Shown here: positions 35,256-44,023 of the stretch, in pieces
How positions within the stretch are numbered: the stretch's first letter is position 1
Layout: each line of letters opens with the position of its first letter
Assembly: GCF_039523175.1 (NCBI RefSeq)
Contig: NZ_BAAAEU010000003.1
Location: forward strand, 15,374-79,373
DNA length: 64,000 bases
DNA from: Dokdonella_A soli
Lineage (GTDB): Bacteria; Pseudomonadota; Gammaproteobacteria; Xanthomonadales; Rhodanobacteraceae
Reading direction: 5' to 3'
Position numbers and translations under genes: made by a program
The notes under the pieces: model-generated
The model's database searches: none
Told to the model about the DNA's origin: nothing
Seen by the model: only the letters and a program-made list of their open reading frames with translations

Positions 35256-37685
35256 ATGAAACTGCATGGATGGTTGATGTCGTTGGGCCTGTTGATGGGC
35301 AGCCTTTTCACCGGCAGGGAAGCGCTTGCTGACCAGACGTTCTGTATCGATCCCGGCCATACGCCGACGAGCCTGTTCAGCGCGCTCCAGGTCTGGCTCA
35401 ACGGGGTTGGGGAGCAGATCAACATCAAGGTCGTCGCGGGAACGTTTCCGATCGTCGTTTCGATGACGCAGCTGAACAACAACGCGGCCAGCCTGGTGCT
35501 GCTCGGGGGCTACAAGGCGAACACCAGCTGCGACGACGCGCAGCGCAACATCAAGACGAACGTGTCCGTCCTCGACGGCGGCGGGGGTGGCGCCTTTGCG
35601 CTGGAACCCAACGCCCCGGCAACGATCGACGGGCTGACCTTCAGCAATTTCTACGGCGGTACGACCCAGCTCGGAGGCGTGCCGGTCCACGGCGTCTATA
35701 TCTATACGGTGGTGTCGGACGTGGCGATGACCCGGTTCATCGCCAATCACGACGACTCGATCCAGGTGTTCAACAACAACGGCAGTCCGAACATCGCGGT
35801 GCAGGACTGCCTCGTCTACAACCAACCGGTCAATGCAACCCTTCCGGCGATGCGCGTCGGTGCGGAGAACGGCAACGCGACGGTCCGCAACTGCACGATC
35901 GCCGGCAACGCCGCCGGCGGCCTGCAGATGAACACGTACAACGGCGGCCAGCTCAACGTCTACAACACGATTTCCTTCAGCAACGGGGGCAGCGATTTCT
36001 CCGTTGGCGATGTCAGCAACGTGCCGAACGTATCGTTCTCGTTCTTTTCCAGCGGCTCAGGCTTCAACGGATTCTCCAACCTGGGGCCGCCGCCATCGAA
36101 CTACACGCTGTTCGCCGGCCCCAATGACTATCACCTTGCGCAGTCATCGCCGGCGATCAACACCGGCGATCCGAACCTGAGCTACCCGCCCAGCGAGACC
36201 GACTTGGACGGCAATCTGCGCGTCATCGGCGGTCGAATCGACATCGGTGCCTACGAATCAAACTTCGTTCCCAACCAGTACATCGTGACGAATACGCGCG
36301 ACGACGGCAGCGTGGGTTCGCTGCGCTGGGCGATCGCCAACGCGAACGCCAATCCGACGACGCTGTCGACGATCGTCTTCAATCTCGGCACGGCGGCCGG
36401 ATGCCCCTACACGATCACGCTCGGCAGCCTGCTGCCCGACATCGCCGCGCCGGTATTCATCGATGCGCGCACACATCCGGGCTGGGTCGCCAACAATGCG
36501 ATCGGCGCATTCAATGGAACGCTCTGCGTGGAGATCAGCAACGGGGCGAACCTGAACTACGCACTGCACACGCCGACAACCGCCAGCGGCAGTCAATTGG
36601 CCGCGTTCGGCATGCTCTTCGCGGGTTTCGGCAGTCAGGCCGCGATCAAGCTCGAAGGCGGCAGCGGCCACAATATCGGCGGCAACGCGTTCGGTGGTCC
36701 CTCCCAGGTCGCCAATCGGGTCGGCGTTGAGGTTTTGGGGAACTCCGGCGGCGCCCAGATCGGTGGCGCGGATGCGGCGTTCGAAAACGTGTTCGACAAC
36801 GGTCTATCCGGCGGCATCTATCTCGCCAACGCCGCGGGCAACAACCTCGTGCAGAACAACCTCATCGGCGTGGCACCGGATGGCGTGACGCCGGAAGGCA
36901 ACGGCTACGGCGTCTTCGTGTCCAATTCGCCGAACAACACGCTGCGCGGCAACTACATCGGCTACAGCACATTCGCCACGAGCGGCGCCATCGTCCTGTA
37001 TGGCTCCGCCTCCGCGGGCAACCAGGTGCAGCAGAACGAAATCGGATGGGACTTCTACGGCAGCATGCCCAGTTCCGGCGCCGGCGTCGTGGTCTCGAAC
37101 GGTGCGCACGACAACGTCATCGGCAACGCGTCGTTCCTCACCACCAGCTTCGGCAACATCATCCGCCTGAGCGTCGGACCCGGCGTATGGCTCACGGCGA
37201 GCGCGGGCAACGGCAACTACGTGCTGGGCAACGATCTGATCGGCAACGGCGGGCCCACCGCGGACAACGGCCTCGCCATCGATCTGGGCGGTGTCGGCCC
37301 CGACGCGAACACGCCGCTGAATCCGCAGAACTACCCGGTGCTGCGCAGCAGCTTTGCGATGCCGAACAACCAGCTCGTCGCCGGCACGCTCGATGCCGCG
37401 CCGAACACGTTCTACCGCATCGACTTCTATCACCTGAACAACGCGCCGCTGGGCTCGTCCGGACGCGGCGGCGCGGGTCTTTTTTCAGGTGCGAAGGGGC
37501 TGGTCACCGATGCGAATGGACATTGCAGCTTTCTGCTGAGAGTGCCGCAGGTGCAAGTCGGCGGTTGGCTGAGCGCCGCTACGACGCCGCTGTCGGGCAA
37601 CACGTCGGAAATCGGCAATGCCGTGCCGGACCAGATCGACGGGATCTTTGTCGATGGTTTCGGGGGTGTCGATGCGTGCCAGTGA
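35256..37685 (+). CDS. Secreted right-handed beta-helix protein ending in an IFVDGF motif
   Basis: 809 residues with a signal peptide (MKLHGWLMSLGLLMGSLFTG). The N-terminal third is a parallel beta-helix with ladder-like Asn/Val/Ile repeats (AVQDCLVYNQPVNATLP, ATVRNCTIAGNAAGG, LNVYNTISFSNGGSDF) ending SPAINTGDPNLSYPP and IDIGAYESNF. A second beta-helix follows from about residue 345 (IVTNTRDDGSVGSLRWAI, NNLVQNNLIGVAPDGVTP, NNTLRGNYIG). The end is GIFVDGFGGVDACQ. It is probably surface-exposed or secreted, perhaps carbohydrate-binding or polysaccharide-cleaving, but no catalytic residues are recognisable. Confidence 0.85.
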   Translation: MKLHGWLMSLGLLMGSLFTGREALADQTFCIDPGHTPTSLFSALQVWLNGVGEQINIKVVAGTFPIVVSMTQLNNNAASLVLLGGYKANTSCDDAQRNIKTNVSVLDGGGGGAFALEPNAPATIDGLTFSNFYGGTTQLGGVPVHGVYIYTVVSDVAMTRFIANHDDSIQVFNNNGSPNIAVQDCLVYNQPVNATLPAMRVGAENGNATVRNCTIAGNAAGGLQMNTYNGGQLNVYNTISFSNGGSDFSVGDVSNVPNVSFSFFSSGSGFNGFSNLGPPPSNYTLFAGPNDYHLAQSSPAINTGDPNLSYPPSETDLDGNLRVIGGRIDIGAYESNFVPNQYIVTNTRDDGSVGSLRWAIANANANPTTLSTIVFNLGTAAGCPYTITLGSLLPDIAAPVFIDARTHPGWVANNAIGAFNGTLCVEISNGANLNYALHTPTTASGSQLAAFGMLFAGFGSQAAIKLEGGSGHNIGGNAFGGPSQVANRVGVEVLGNSGGAQIGGADAAFENVFDNGLSGGIYLANAAGNNLVQNNLIGVAPDGVTPEGNGYGVFVSNSPNNTLRGNYIGYSTFATSGAIVLYGSASAGNQVQQNEIGWDFYGSMPSSGAGVVVSNGAHDNVIGNASFLTTSFGNIIRLSVGPGVWLTASAGNGNYVLGNDLIGNGGPTADNGLAIDLGGVGPDANTPLNPQNYPVLRSSFAMPNNQLVAGTLDAAPNTFYRIDFYHLNNAPLGSSGRGGAGLFSGAKGLVTDANGHCSFLLRVPQVQVGGWLSAATTPLSGNTSEIGNAVPDQIDGIFVDGFGGVDACQ

Positions 37686-37838
37686 TCGTTGCTTCCGATC
37701 GAGAGCCGGCGGCCCGCTTGCCAATCAACGCCGGCTGCCCATGACTCGAACCGCACATTCCCGCCGTCATGTTCGGTTCTCGCAACTTCGATCGTCATCT
37801 GTTCGAAAACGCATGACGCAACCCAGGAGCAATGCAAA

Positions 37839-38438
37839 ATGTCCACGCTGAATCGAATCGTGTTTGGAGCGGTGCTGGCTGCGCATGGACTCTCGACGAA
37901 CGCCGCAAACCTGCTCGCAAATCCGGACTTCACGACCGATCTCTCGGGGTGGACGGTCACCACGACGGGAACCGGCAGCGTGACATTTGCCGGCACGTCC
38001 GGCTCGCCCACGATTGGATCGATCCGGCTGACGTCCACCAACGGGGGCATCGCTCATGCGCAGCAATGCATCGCGATAACCCCGAAGAACGTCGACCTGA
38101 TCGTCCGTCGCCATATCGTGACGTCCATCCCTCCATTGACCGAAGCGGATACGAACATCATTGCCTGGGATGGCTCCAATTGCGCCGGCAGCCCCCTGGT
38201 CGGTTCCATTGCCACCGGCGCGGTTCCGGGGTTCCCCGGCTTTTTCAATGGCGCTGCGCAGACGTGAGAGGAGTTGTCTTCACTCGCGATCGCGCTGCCG
38301 GTCGGCACCGTCAGCGTCAGCGTTTCCGTCTACGTCCAGGCCGCTGCCGGCGGCAGCGCGGACTATCTGTTCGACGACATCCGGTTTGGCCCCAGCGGAA
38401 CGGTGCCCGTGGAATTGCAGTCGTTCGACATCGAATAG
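37839..38438 (+). pseudogene. Secreted jelly-roll-like protein interrupted by an in-frame TGA
   Basis: MSTLNRIVFGAVLAAHGLST is a signal peptide. The rest looks like a carbohydrate-binding-type beta sandwich (NLLANPDFTTDLSGWTVTTT). The frame stops at TGA 38265-38267 after FNGAAQT, but the same frame continues with EELSSLAIALPVG, VSVSVSVYVQAAAGGSADYL and FDDIRFGPSGTVPVELQSF, ending TAG at 38436. The continuation contains the conserved end of such domains (LFDDIRFGP). The likely ancestral codon is TGG (Trp), so this is a nonsense mutation or a sequencing error. Intact length would be 199 residues. Confidence 0.75.
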
Positions 38439-38653
38439 GTGCTGCGCAGCGCGAAGCGCGCGCGCTGCGCAACGATAGCTACGCGAACGCGCCGCTTATC
38501 GCCGTCACTGCAGGCTTGGTCGGCGACGAGGAAGCGCAGATCCGCACGGCCGGCATGGATGCGATGCCGCGCAAGCCGGTCACGAGCACCTTGCTCCGCC
38601 ACGCGATCAGCGCAGTACTCGCTCCAGTGGGTTCCGGATCCGGTGAAACCTGA
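38439..38653 (+). pseudogene. Fragment of a response-regulator receiver domain
   Basis: In the frame ending TGA at 38653 the residues NAPLIAVTAGLVGDEEAQ and GMDAMPRKPVTSTLLRHA match the end of the receiver domain of the hybrid kinase at 33963 (LPLIAVTARSVGDEEAQ, GMDALLRKPLTTPLLADA). DNA identity is also visible from 38440 (GTGCTGCGCAGCG). The phospho-acceptor part is missing, so only the tail remains. It begins directly after the stop of the preceding broken gene. Confidence 0.82.
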
Positions 38654-39035
38654 GCCGCGCGTCATTCCGCGCGTCATCGCGAGCGTGCAAGGATCTGCAG
38701 TGGGTCCGTCGCGTTAGGGCTGGTGATGGCGCATCTCCTGCGCATGGCTGTTGGCACGAGCATGACGTTGCTCGCGATCATTCCATGGACGTATAGTCGA
38801 CCCGTCACCGGACGGAGGGCGGTGACGGCTCAGGTGCGCGGGGGACCGGGATTCTCGCTCGGCGCGGTCTGGGTGGAGTGGCTGATGGGGAAAGACGAGT
38901 CGATTCGGAAAGTCGCTGGCGGAACTGGCCGGGCGTCTCGCAATGGCCGGCAAGCGACATCGTGTGACCACGTTACCAACTCCCGGCGCAATCGCGTCCA
39001 GAGTTTGTTCCACCAGATTCGGAGAGGGAAAGCTA
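38654..39035. other. 382-base intergenic region with a candidate promoter
   Basis: No gene is recognisable. The promoter candidate at 38768-38797 would give the downstream secreted protein a leader of about 230 bases. Confidence 0.4.
38768..38797 (+). promoter_or_regulatory. Candidate sigma-70-type promoter
   Basis: TTGCTC at 38768-38773, an 18-base spacer and TATAGT at 38792-38797. It lies upstream of the secreted protein at 39036. Confidence 0.35.
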
Positions 39036-40649
39036 ATGGTAGGTCTCAAACATCCGTCCCTGTGGGGGACGGTTTGCGTGGTGCTATGCGGCTTGTCGGC
39101 CGGCGCAGCCCTGGCTCAGGGGCCGGCGCAGAAACAAGGCGGCGGCGCTGTCCAGACAGGCGCCTCCTACCAGAACGACACTTCGCTGCCGCTGTACTAC
39201 CTGCCGGCATGGAGTGGCAAGAAGGCTGCCGGGCGCGAGGCCGCCGAGAATCCGAGGATTCCGAATCACCATGTCGACAGCGAGGACACGGTAATCCAGC
39301 GCCGTCTTTTCGCGCCGACCTTGCGGATGCCGGCCCCGATCGCGACGTTCGACGGTATCAACGTTGCTGCGGGCTGCGGCGCATGTGCCCCGCCCGATAC
39401 GGATGGCGCGGTCGGTGAAACGCAGTATGTGCAGATGGTCAACACGGCCTATCAGATCTTCGACAAAGCCACCGGAGCCTCGTTGGCAGGCCCGACCCAG
39501 ATCTCGGCGCTATGGGCCGGTTTTGGCGGCGTCTGCGAAACCGGCGGTGCCGGCGACCCGATCGTGCTCTACGACAAGCTCGCCAAACGCTGGGTCATCA
39601 GCCAGTTCGCGGGCGGCACCGTCATCACCGACGAGTGCATCGCGGTCTCCATCACCAGCGATGCGACCGGCAGCTACCATCGCTACGGCTTTCACCTCGG
39701 TTCGAACTTCTTCGATTATCCGCATCTGGGCGTGTGGCCTGACGGCTACTACATGGCCATGAACGTGTTCAATGCAGCCGGCACGGCCTACCTCGGCCCG
39801 CAGCCGTTCGCGTTCGATCGCGCCGCGATGCTTGCCGGCAATCCGGCGACCTTCGTCAGCACCGGCATCATCAGCGCCAACGACGCGCCGATCCTGCCCG
39901 CCGACTTCGATGGTCAGACCCTGCCCGCGCTGGGAGCGCCGGCCCCGTTCGTGGAGTTCCCGGGCAATGCCCCGCCGACCTACCAGGTCTTTCGCTTCCA
40001 CGCCGATTTCGTCACACCGGCCAACACGACCTTCACCTTGGCCGGCAGCCCTGCAGCCGCGGGCTATACGGCGCTTTGCGCGTCGAGCCGCGCCTGCGTG
40101 CCGCAGTTGGGCGTCGCCAACACCGACTGGCTGGATGGCATCGGCGACCGCCTGATGTTCCGTCTCGCCTACCGCAATTTTGGCGGTCATGAGGCGCTGG
40201 TAAGCAACTATTCGGTGAGCGCGAATAACGTGGCCGGCGTGCGCTGGTTCGAGTTGCGCAACGCGACCACGGGCGCGCCGACCGTATTCCAGGAAGGCAC
40301 CTACCAGCCGGATACCACTTGGCGCTGGATGGGCAGTGCGGCGATGGACGCCATGGGCGATATCGCGGTCGGATTCAGCGCATCGAGCGCCGGCATCAAT
40401 CCGCAGATTCGTTACGCCGGACGGCTGGCAACCGATCCGCCGGGCGTTCTCACTCAGGGTGAGGCGCACCTGTTCGACGGCACCTTCAGCCAGACCGGCA
40501 ACGGCAACCGCTGGGGCGACTACAGTGACCTGACCGTCGATCCGATCGACGATTGCACGTTCTGGTACACCAACGAGTACGTCGACGCTGCCGGCTGGAA
40601 TACCCGCATCGGCTCGTTCAAGTTCCCGGGCTGCGCTGCCGCCAAATAG
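39036..40649 (+). CDS. Secreted protein, probable beta-propeller-like domain; N-terminal part of a split gene
   Basis: 537 residues from ATG 39036, which follows GGAGAGGG. A signal peptide (MVGLKHPSLWGTVCVVLCGL, ending ALAQ) is followed by one large domain with conserved blocks APPDTDGAVGETQYVQMVN, VLYDKLAKRWVISQFAGG, DYPHLGVWPDGYYMAMNVF and NRWGDYSDLTVDPIDDCTFW, then YTNEY and RIGSFKFPGC. I recognise this as a secreted domain that usually precedes Ig-like or other repeat modules; its function is unknown. The frame stops at TAG 40647-40649 directly before Ig-like repeats in the same frame. It may be translated alone as a shortened protein. Confidence 0.8.
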   Translation: MVGLKHPSLWGTVCVVLCGLSAGAALAQGPAQKQGGGAVQTGASYQNDTSLPLYYLPAWSGKKAAGREAAENPRIPNHHVDSEDTVIQRRLFAPTLRMPAPIATFDGINVAAGCGACAPPDTDGAVGETQYVQMVNTAYQIFDKATGASLAGPTQISALWAGFGGVCETGGAGDPIVLYDKLAKRWVISQFAGGTVITDECIAVSITSDATGSYHRYGFHLGSNFFDYPHLGVWPDGYYMAMNVFNAAGTAYLGPQPFAFDRAAMLAGNPATFVSTGIISANDAPILPADFDGQTLPALGAPAPFVEFPGNAPPTYQVFRFHADFVTPANTTFTLAGSPAAAGYTALCASSRACVPQLGVANTDWLDGIGDRLMFRLAYRNFGGHEALVSNYSVSANNVAGVRWFELRNATTGAPTVFQEGTYQPDTTWRWMGSAAMDAMGDIAVGFSASSAGINPQIRYAGRLATDPPGVLTQGEAHLFDGTFSQTGNGNRWGDYSDLTVDPIDDCTFWYTNEYVDAAGWNTRIGSFKFPGCAAAK

Positions 40650-41951
40650 AACCAAACGATCACGTTCACCTCGACGGCTCCGGCAGCTGCGGTGGTCGGC
40701 GGTGCGACCTACAACGTGACGGCGACGGCGAGCTCGGGCCTGGCGGTTGCATTGACGATCGACGCCAGCGCCAGCGCGGTCTGCTCGATCAGCGCATCGA
40801 CGGTGTCGTTCACCGGCGCCGGCACCTGCGTGATCGATGCGAACCAGGCGGGCAACGGCAGCTACAACGCCGCGCCACAGGTCCAGCAGTCGTTCGCGGT
40901 CGGCAAAGGCAGCCAGACCATCAGCTACACCTCGACGGCTCCGGCCGCTGCAGTAGTCGGCGGTGCGACCTACCACGTGACAGCAACGGGCGGCGCCTCG
41001 GGCAATGCGGTGACGTTCACGATCGACGCCGCGGCCAGCGCGGTTTGCTCGATCAGCGCATCGACGGTGTCGTTCACTGCCGCCGGCACCTGCGTGATCG
41101 ACGCGAACCAGGTGAGCAGCGCGAACTACAACGCTGCACCGCAGGCGCAGCAGTCGTTCGCAGTCGGCAAGGGCAGCCAGACCATCAGCTTCCCGGCGAT
41201 CGCGACGCAGACCTACAGCAATGGCGGCACGTTCGCGCTGGCGGCGACCGCCAGCTCCGGCCTGACGGTGAGCTTCGCCTCGACCACACCGGGTGTCTGC
41301 ACGGTGTCCGGCACGGCAGCGACGATGGTGGCGGCCGGCAGCTGCACGATCACGGCGAACCAAAGCGGCAACGGCAACTACAACGCCGCGCCGCAGGTAA
41401 GCCAGAACGTGACGATCGGCAAGGCCAGCCAGGCCATCACCTACACCTCGACGGCTCCGGTCGGCGCGAAGGTGGGTGGTGCGACCTACAGCGTGGCGGC
41501 GACGGGCGGCGCCTCGGGCAATGCGGTGACGTTCGCGATCGATGCCGCGGCCAGCTCGGTGTGCTCGATCGCCGGCTCGACGGTGTCGTTCATCGGCGCC
41601 GGCACCTGTGTGATCGACGCCAGCCAGGCCGGCAACGCCAACTACAACGCGGCGCCGCAGGCGCAGCAGTCGTTCGCCGTCGGCAAGGGCAACCAGTCGA
41701 TCACGTTCACGACGACGGCGCCGGCCAACGCGATGGCCCATGGCCCGACCTACACGGTGGCCGCGACGGCAAGCTCGGGTCTGCCCGTGACATTGACGAT
41801 CGATGCTTCGGCGAGTTCGGTGTGCGCGCTGAGCGGCTCGGCGGTGTCGTTCACCAGCATCGGCACCTGCGTGATCGATGCGAACCAGGCTGGCAGCGGC
41901 GCCTACAACCCCGCGCCGCAGGCCCAGCAATCGTTCAACGTCACCGTCGGT
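40650..41951 (+). repeat. Five tandem Ig-like coding repeats
   Basis: Unit lengths are 261, 264, 252, 264 and 261 bases. Units 1, 2 and 4 are the most alike at DNA level (ACCTCGACGGCTCCGG, then GGCGGTGCGACCTAC), so recent duplication or gene conversion is likely. Unit 3 is the most divergent. Confidence 0.85.
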
Positions 41952-42295
41952 CCGGCGACGCAGCTGGTGTTCACGACGCAACCGTTCGATGTCGCGGCTG
42001 GCAACAACCTGGGTACGATTGCCGTGACTCAGAAGGACGCCTACGGCAACACGGTCAGCAGCAGCGATACGGTCAGCTTCGCCGTGTCCGCCTGTGGCGG
42101 CAGCACGAATCTGGGCAGTGCGCCGCTGGTCAACGGTGTCAGCACGCTGAGCAGCGGCCAGCGCTTCTATACGATTGCCACGGGTCTGCAGATTGCCGCG
42201 AGCAGCAGTAGCCTCAACGGCACGAGCCAAGGCTTCATGTCGTGACGAATGCAGATCTGGTGTTCGACGACGGCTTCGACGGCTGTCGCTTGTAA
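40650..42295 (+). pseudogene. Five Ig-like repeats plus C-terminal domain, cut off from 39036-40649 by an amber codon
   Basis: In the same frame as the upstream gene, directly after TAG 40647, come five Ig-like repeats of 84-88 residues (starting 40650, 40911, 41175, 41427, 41691). Each begins (N/S)Q(T/A/S)I and contains VGGATY, VCSIS, GTCVIDANQ and YNAAPQ. A different C-terminal domain from 41952 follows (QLVFTTQPFDVAAGNNLG, ending LNGTSQGF). There is no ATG or ribosome site at its start and no signal peptide, so it is not an independent gene. The frame ends at TGA 42243, but the next frame continues TNADLVFDDGFDGCRL to TAA 42295, so a one-base frameshift near 42236-42245 probably removed the true end. 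Confidence 0.78.
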
Positions 42296-42409
42296 CCGGA
42301 AGCCGGGGCCGCTCGATTCGCCCCCGCATTCGCTGACTCGACTTCCAGCGGCTTCGGCTGCGGGATTCTTTGCGATACGGCTGGACCGACGGCGAACGTA
42401 ACTGTCCGC

Positions 42410-43483
42410 TCAGACAGGGTGTCGGCTGAGCGCGTGCACCGCATCGACCAGCACCGCAACGTTCTCGGGTTTGATGTCGGGCGTGATGCCATGGCCGAGA
42501 TTGAACACGTGACCCGGATGCGCGCCGAAGCCGTCGAGCACTTTGCGCGCCTCGGCACGGATCGCGTCCGGCGAAGCGGCGAGCACAGCCGGGTCGAGGT
42601 TGCCCTGCAGCGCGACGCGGTTGCCGACTCGTGCGCGCGCTTCGCCGATGTCGATGGTCCAGTCCACACCGAGCGCGTTGCAGCCGGTGTCGGCGAGCGC
42701 TTCGAGGTGGCTGTTGGCGCCTTTCGAGAACAGGATCAGCGGCACGTCGCGCGTGGCCGGGTTCGCCTTCAGGCGCGCGACGATGTCGGCGAGCCAGCGC
42801 AGCGAGAATTCGCGGAACTGCGCGGGCGCGAGCAGGCCGCCCCAGGTGTCGAACACCATCAGTGCCTGTGCGCCGGCGGCGGCCTGCGCGGCGAGATAGC
42901 TCGAGACCGACTGCGCGAGCGTATCGAGCAGGCGGTGCATCGTCGCCGCGTCCTCGAGCGCGAGCGCCTTTGCGCGCGAGAAGCTCGATGAGCCTTCGCC
43001 TTCGATCATGTAGCAGGCCAGCGTCCACGGGCTGCCGGAGAAGCCGATCAGCGGAGCGCGTTCGTTGAGTTCGCGGCGGACCAGGCGCACCGCGTCCATC
43101 ACATAGCGCAGATCGCTTTCCGGATCGGGCACGCCGAGCCGGGCGATATCGGCCGCGCGGCGCAGCGGATGCGCGAGCTTCGGGCCTTCACCGTCGACGA
43201 AATGCAGGCCGAGGCCCATTGCGTCCGGAATGGTCAGGATGTCCGAGAACAGGATCGCCGCGTCGAGCGCGAAGCGCGCCAGCGGTTGCAGCGTGACCTC
43301 GCAGGCGAGTTCCGGCGTCTGCGCAAGCGCGAGAAAGCTGCCGGCGCGTTCGCGCGTGGCGCGGTATTCGGGCAGGTAGCGGCCAGCCTGGCGCATGATC
43401 CAGATCGGGGTCATGTCGACCGGTTCGCGGCGCAGTGCGCGCAGGAAGCGGTGGTCGGGAATGGCAGGTTTCGGAGGCGTCAT
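42410..43483 (-). CDS. hemE: Uroporphyrinogen decarboxylase
   Basis: 357 residues, the standard length. Family motifs: PIWIMRQAGRYLPEYR near the N-terminus, LFSDILTIPDAMG with the catalytic aspartate, GFSGSPWTLACYMIEG, FDTWGGLL, GVDWTIDIGEAR and LQGNLDPAVL. It removes four carboxyl groups from uroporphyrinogen III to give coproporphyrinogen III in heme synthesis. ATG 43483 starts MTPPKPAIPDHRFLRALRRE; the frame stays open upstream through repeat DNA. No clear ribosome site is visible. Confidence 0.96.
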   Translation of the reverse strand: MTPPKPAIPDHRFLRALRREPVDMTPIWIMRQAGRYLPEYRATRERAGSFLALAQTPELACEVTLQPLARFALDAAILFSDILTIPDAMGLGLHFVDGEGPKLAHPLRRAADIARLGVPDPESDLRYVMDAVRLVRRELNERAPLIGFSGSPWTLACYMIEGEGSSSFSRAKALALEDAATMHRLLDTLAQSVSSYLAAQAAAGAQALMVFDTWGGLLAPAQFREFSLRWLADIVARLKANPATRDVPLILFSKGANSHLEALADTGCNALGVDWTIDIGEARARVGNRVALQGNLDPAVLAASPDAIRAEARKVLDGFGAHPGHVFNLGHGITPDIKPENVAVLVDAVHALSRHPV

Positions 43484-43512
43484 TGGAAGATTGGTGCCGG
43501 AGGTCGTGGGAT

Positions 43513-43561
43513 CGCCCTTCGATACCCTCAGGGCGAACGGGAAGTTGTCAGGGCGAACGGG
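43513..43561. repeat. Short CCCTTCGA/TCAGGGCGAACGG-type repeat, one and a half copies
   Basis: CGCCCTTCGATACCCTCAGG followed by GCGAACGGG, then a partial second copy TTGTCAGGGCGAACGGGG. It resembles interspersed CTTCGACAAGCTCAGGGCGA elements. It lies upstream of hemE. A related motif (CTGTCCTGAGCC, then CTGTCGAAGGG) is inserted in a REP at 57996. Confidence 0.55.
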
Positions 43562-43623
43562 GAGATCCGGATCGCTGCCAGAGCGAGTTTGCTGCTCGAT
43601 AAGTCGGCGCGAGAAGCACGCAG

Positions 43624-43884
43624 CTAGCCCGTATGCGGCCCGTCGAACCCTTGCGCGAACATCACATGGAAGCCGCGCTTGAGCTGCGCGTCGCGCGCAT
43701 GCTCGAACGCGCGCAGCGCGGCGTCGCGCTCGAGGTAGACCTCGCGCTTGGTGCTCGCACGGCCGCCTTGCTGGCCCCATTCACGGAACAGCATCCAGCC
43801 GCCGAGCAGATCCTGCTGCAGCATGAGCTGGTAATAGCGCGGCACATCGGAGCCCGCAGCTTTGGTTTGCATGAATACGCGCAT
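43624..43884 (-). CDS. Small WGR-domain protein
   Basis: 86 residues. MRVFMQTKAAGSDVPRYYQL and REWGQQGGRASTKREVY match the WGR domain, a small beta-rich domain that in other proteins binds DNA or RNA ends; the domain makes up nearly all of this protein. The ATG at 43884 is preferred over 43917 because homology begins there. It is probably a stand-alone gene on the opposite strand to the TonB receptor. Confidence 0.8.
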   Translation of the reverse strand: MRVFMQTKAAGSDVPRYYQLMLQQDLLGGWMLFREWGQQGGRASTKREVYLERDAALRAFEHARDAQLKRGFHVMFAQGFDGPHTG

Positions 43885-44023
43885 GGTGAAACCGGGATTG
43901 TAGCGTTGCCGCCGCACCGGGCGTTAGCCCGATCCTCGATATCGAGGATGTCGGGACCGTGCACGGCCTCGATGACAGGGATCGGGTAAGCTGACCCGGC
44001 TATCAGCACTCTGGGAGGGGTTC

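Noticed and set aside
38265..38267. TGA as a selenocysteine codon
   Set aside because: The context does not resemble a selenoprotein active site, no SECIS-like hairpin stands out, and Trp fits the domain.
40650..42295. Ig-like repeats as an independent gene
   Set aside because: No start codon context or signal peptide; same frame as the upstream secreted gene.
39510..43028. 1172-codon minus-strand open frame spanning the Ig repeats and part of hemE
   Set aside because: It crosses two real genes in opposite orientations; low-complexity Arg-rich translation caused by the repeated GC-rich DNA.
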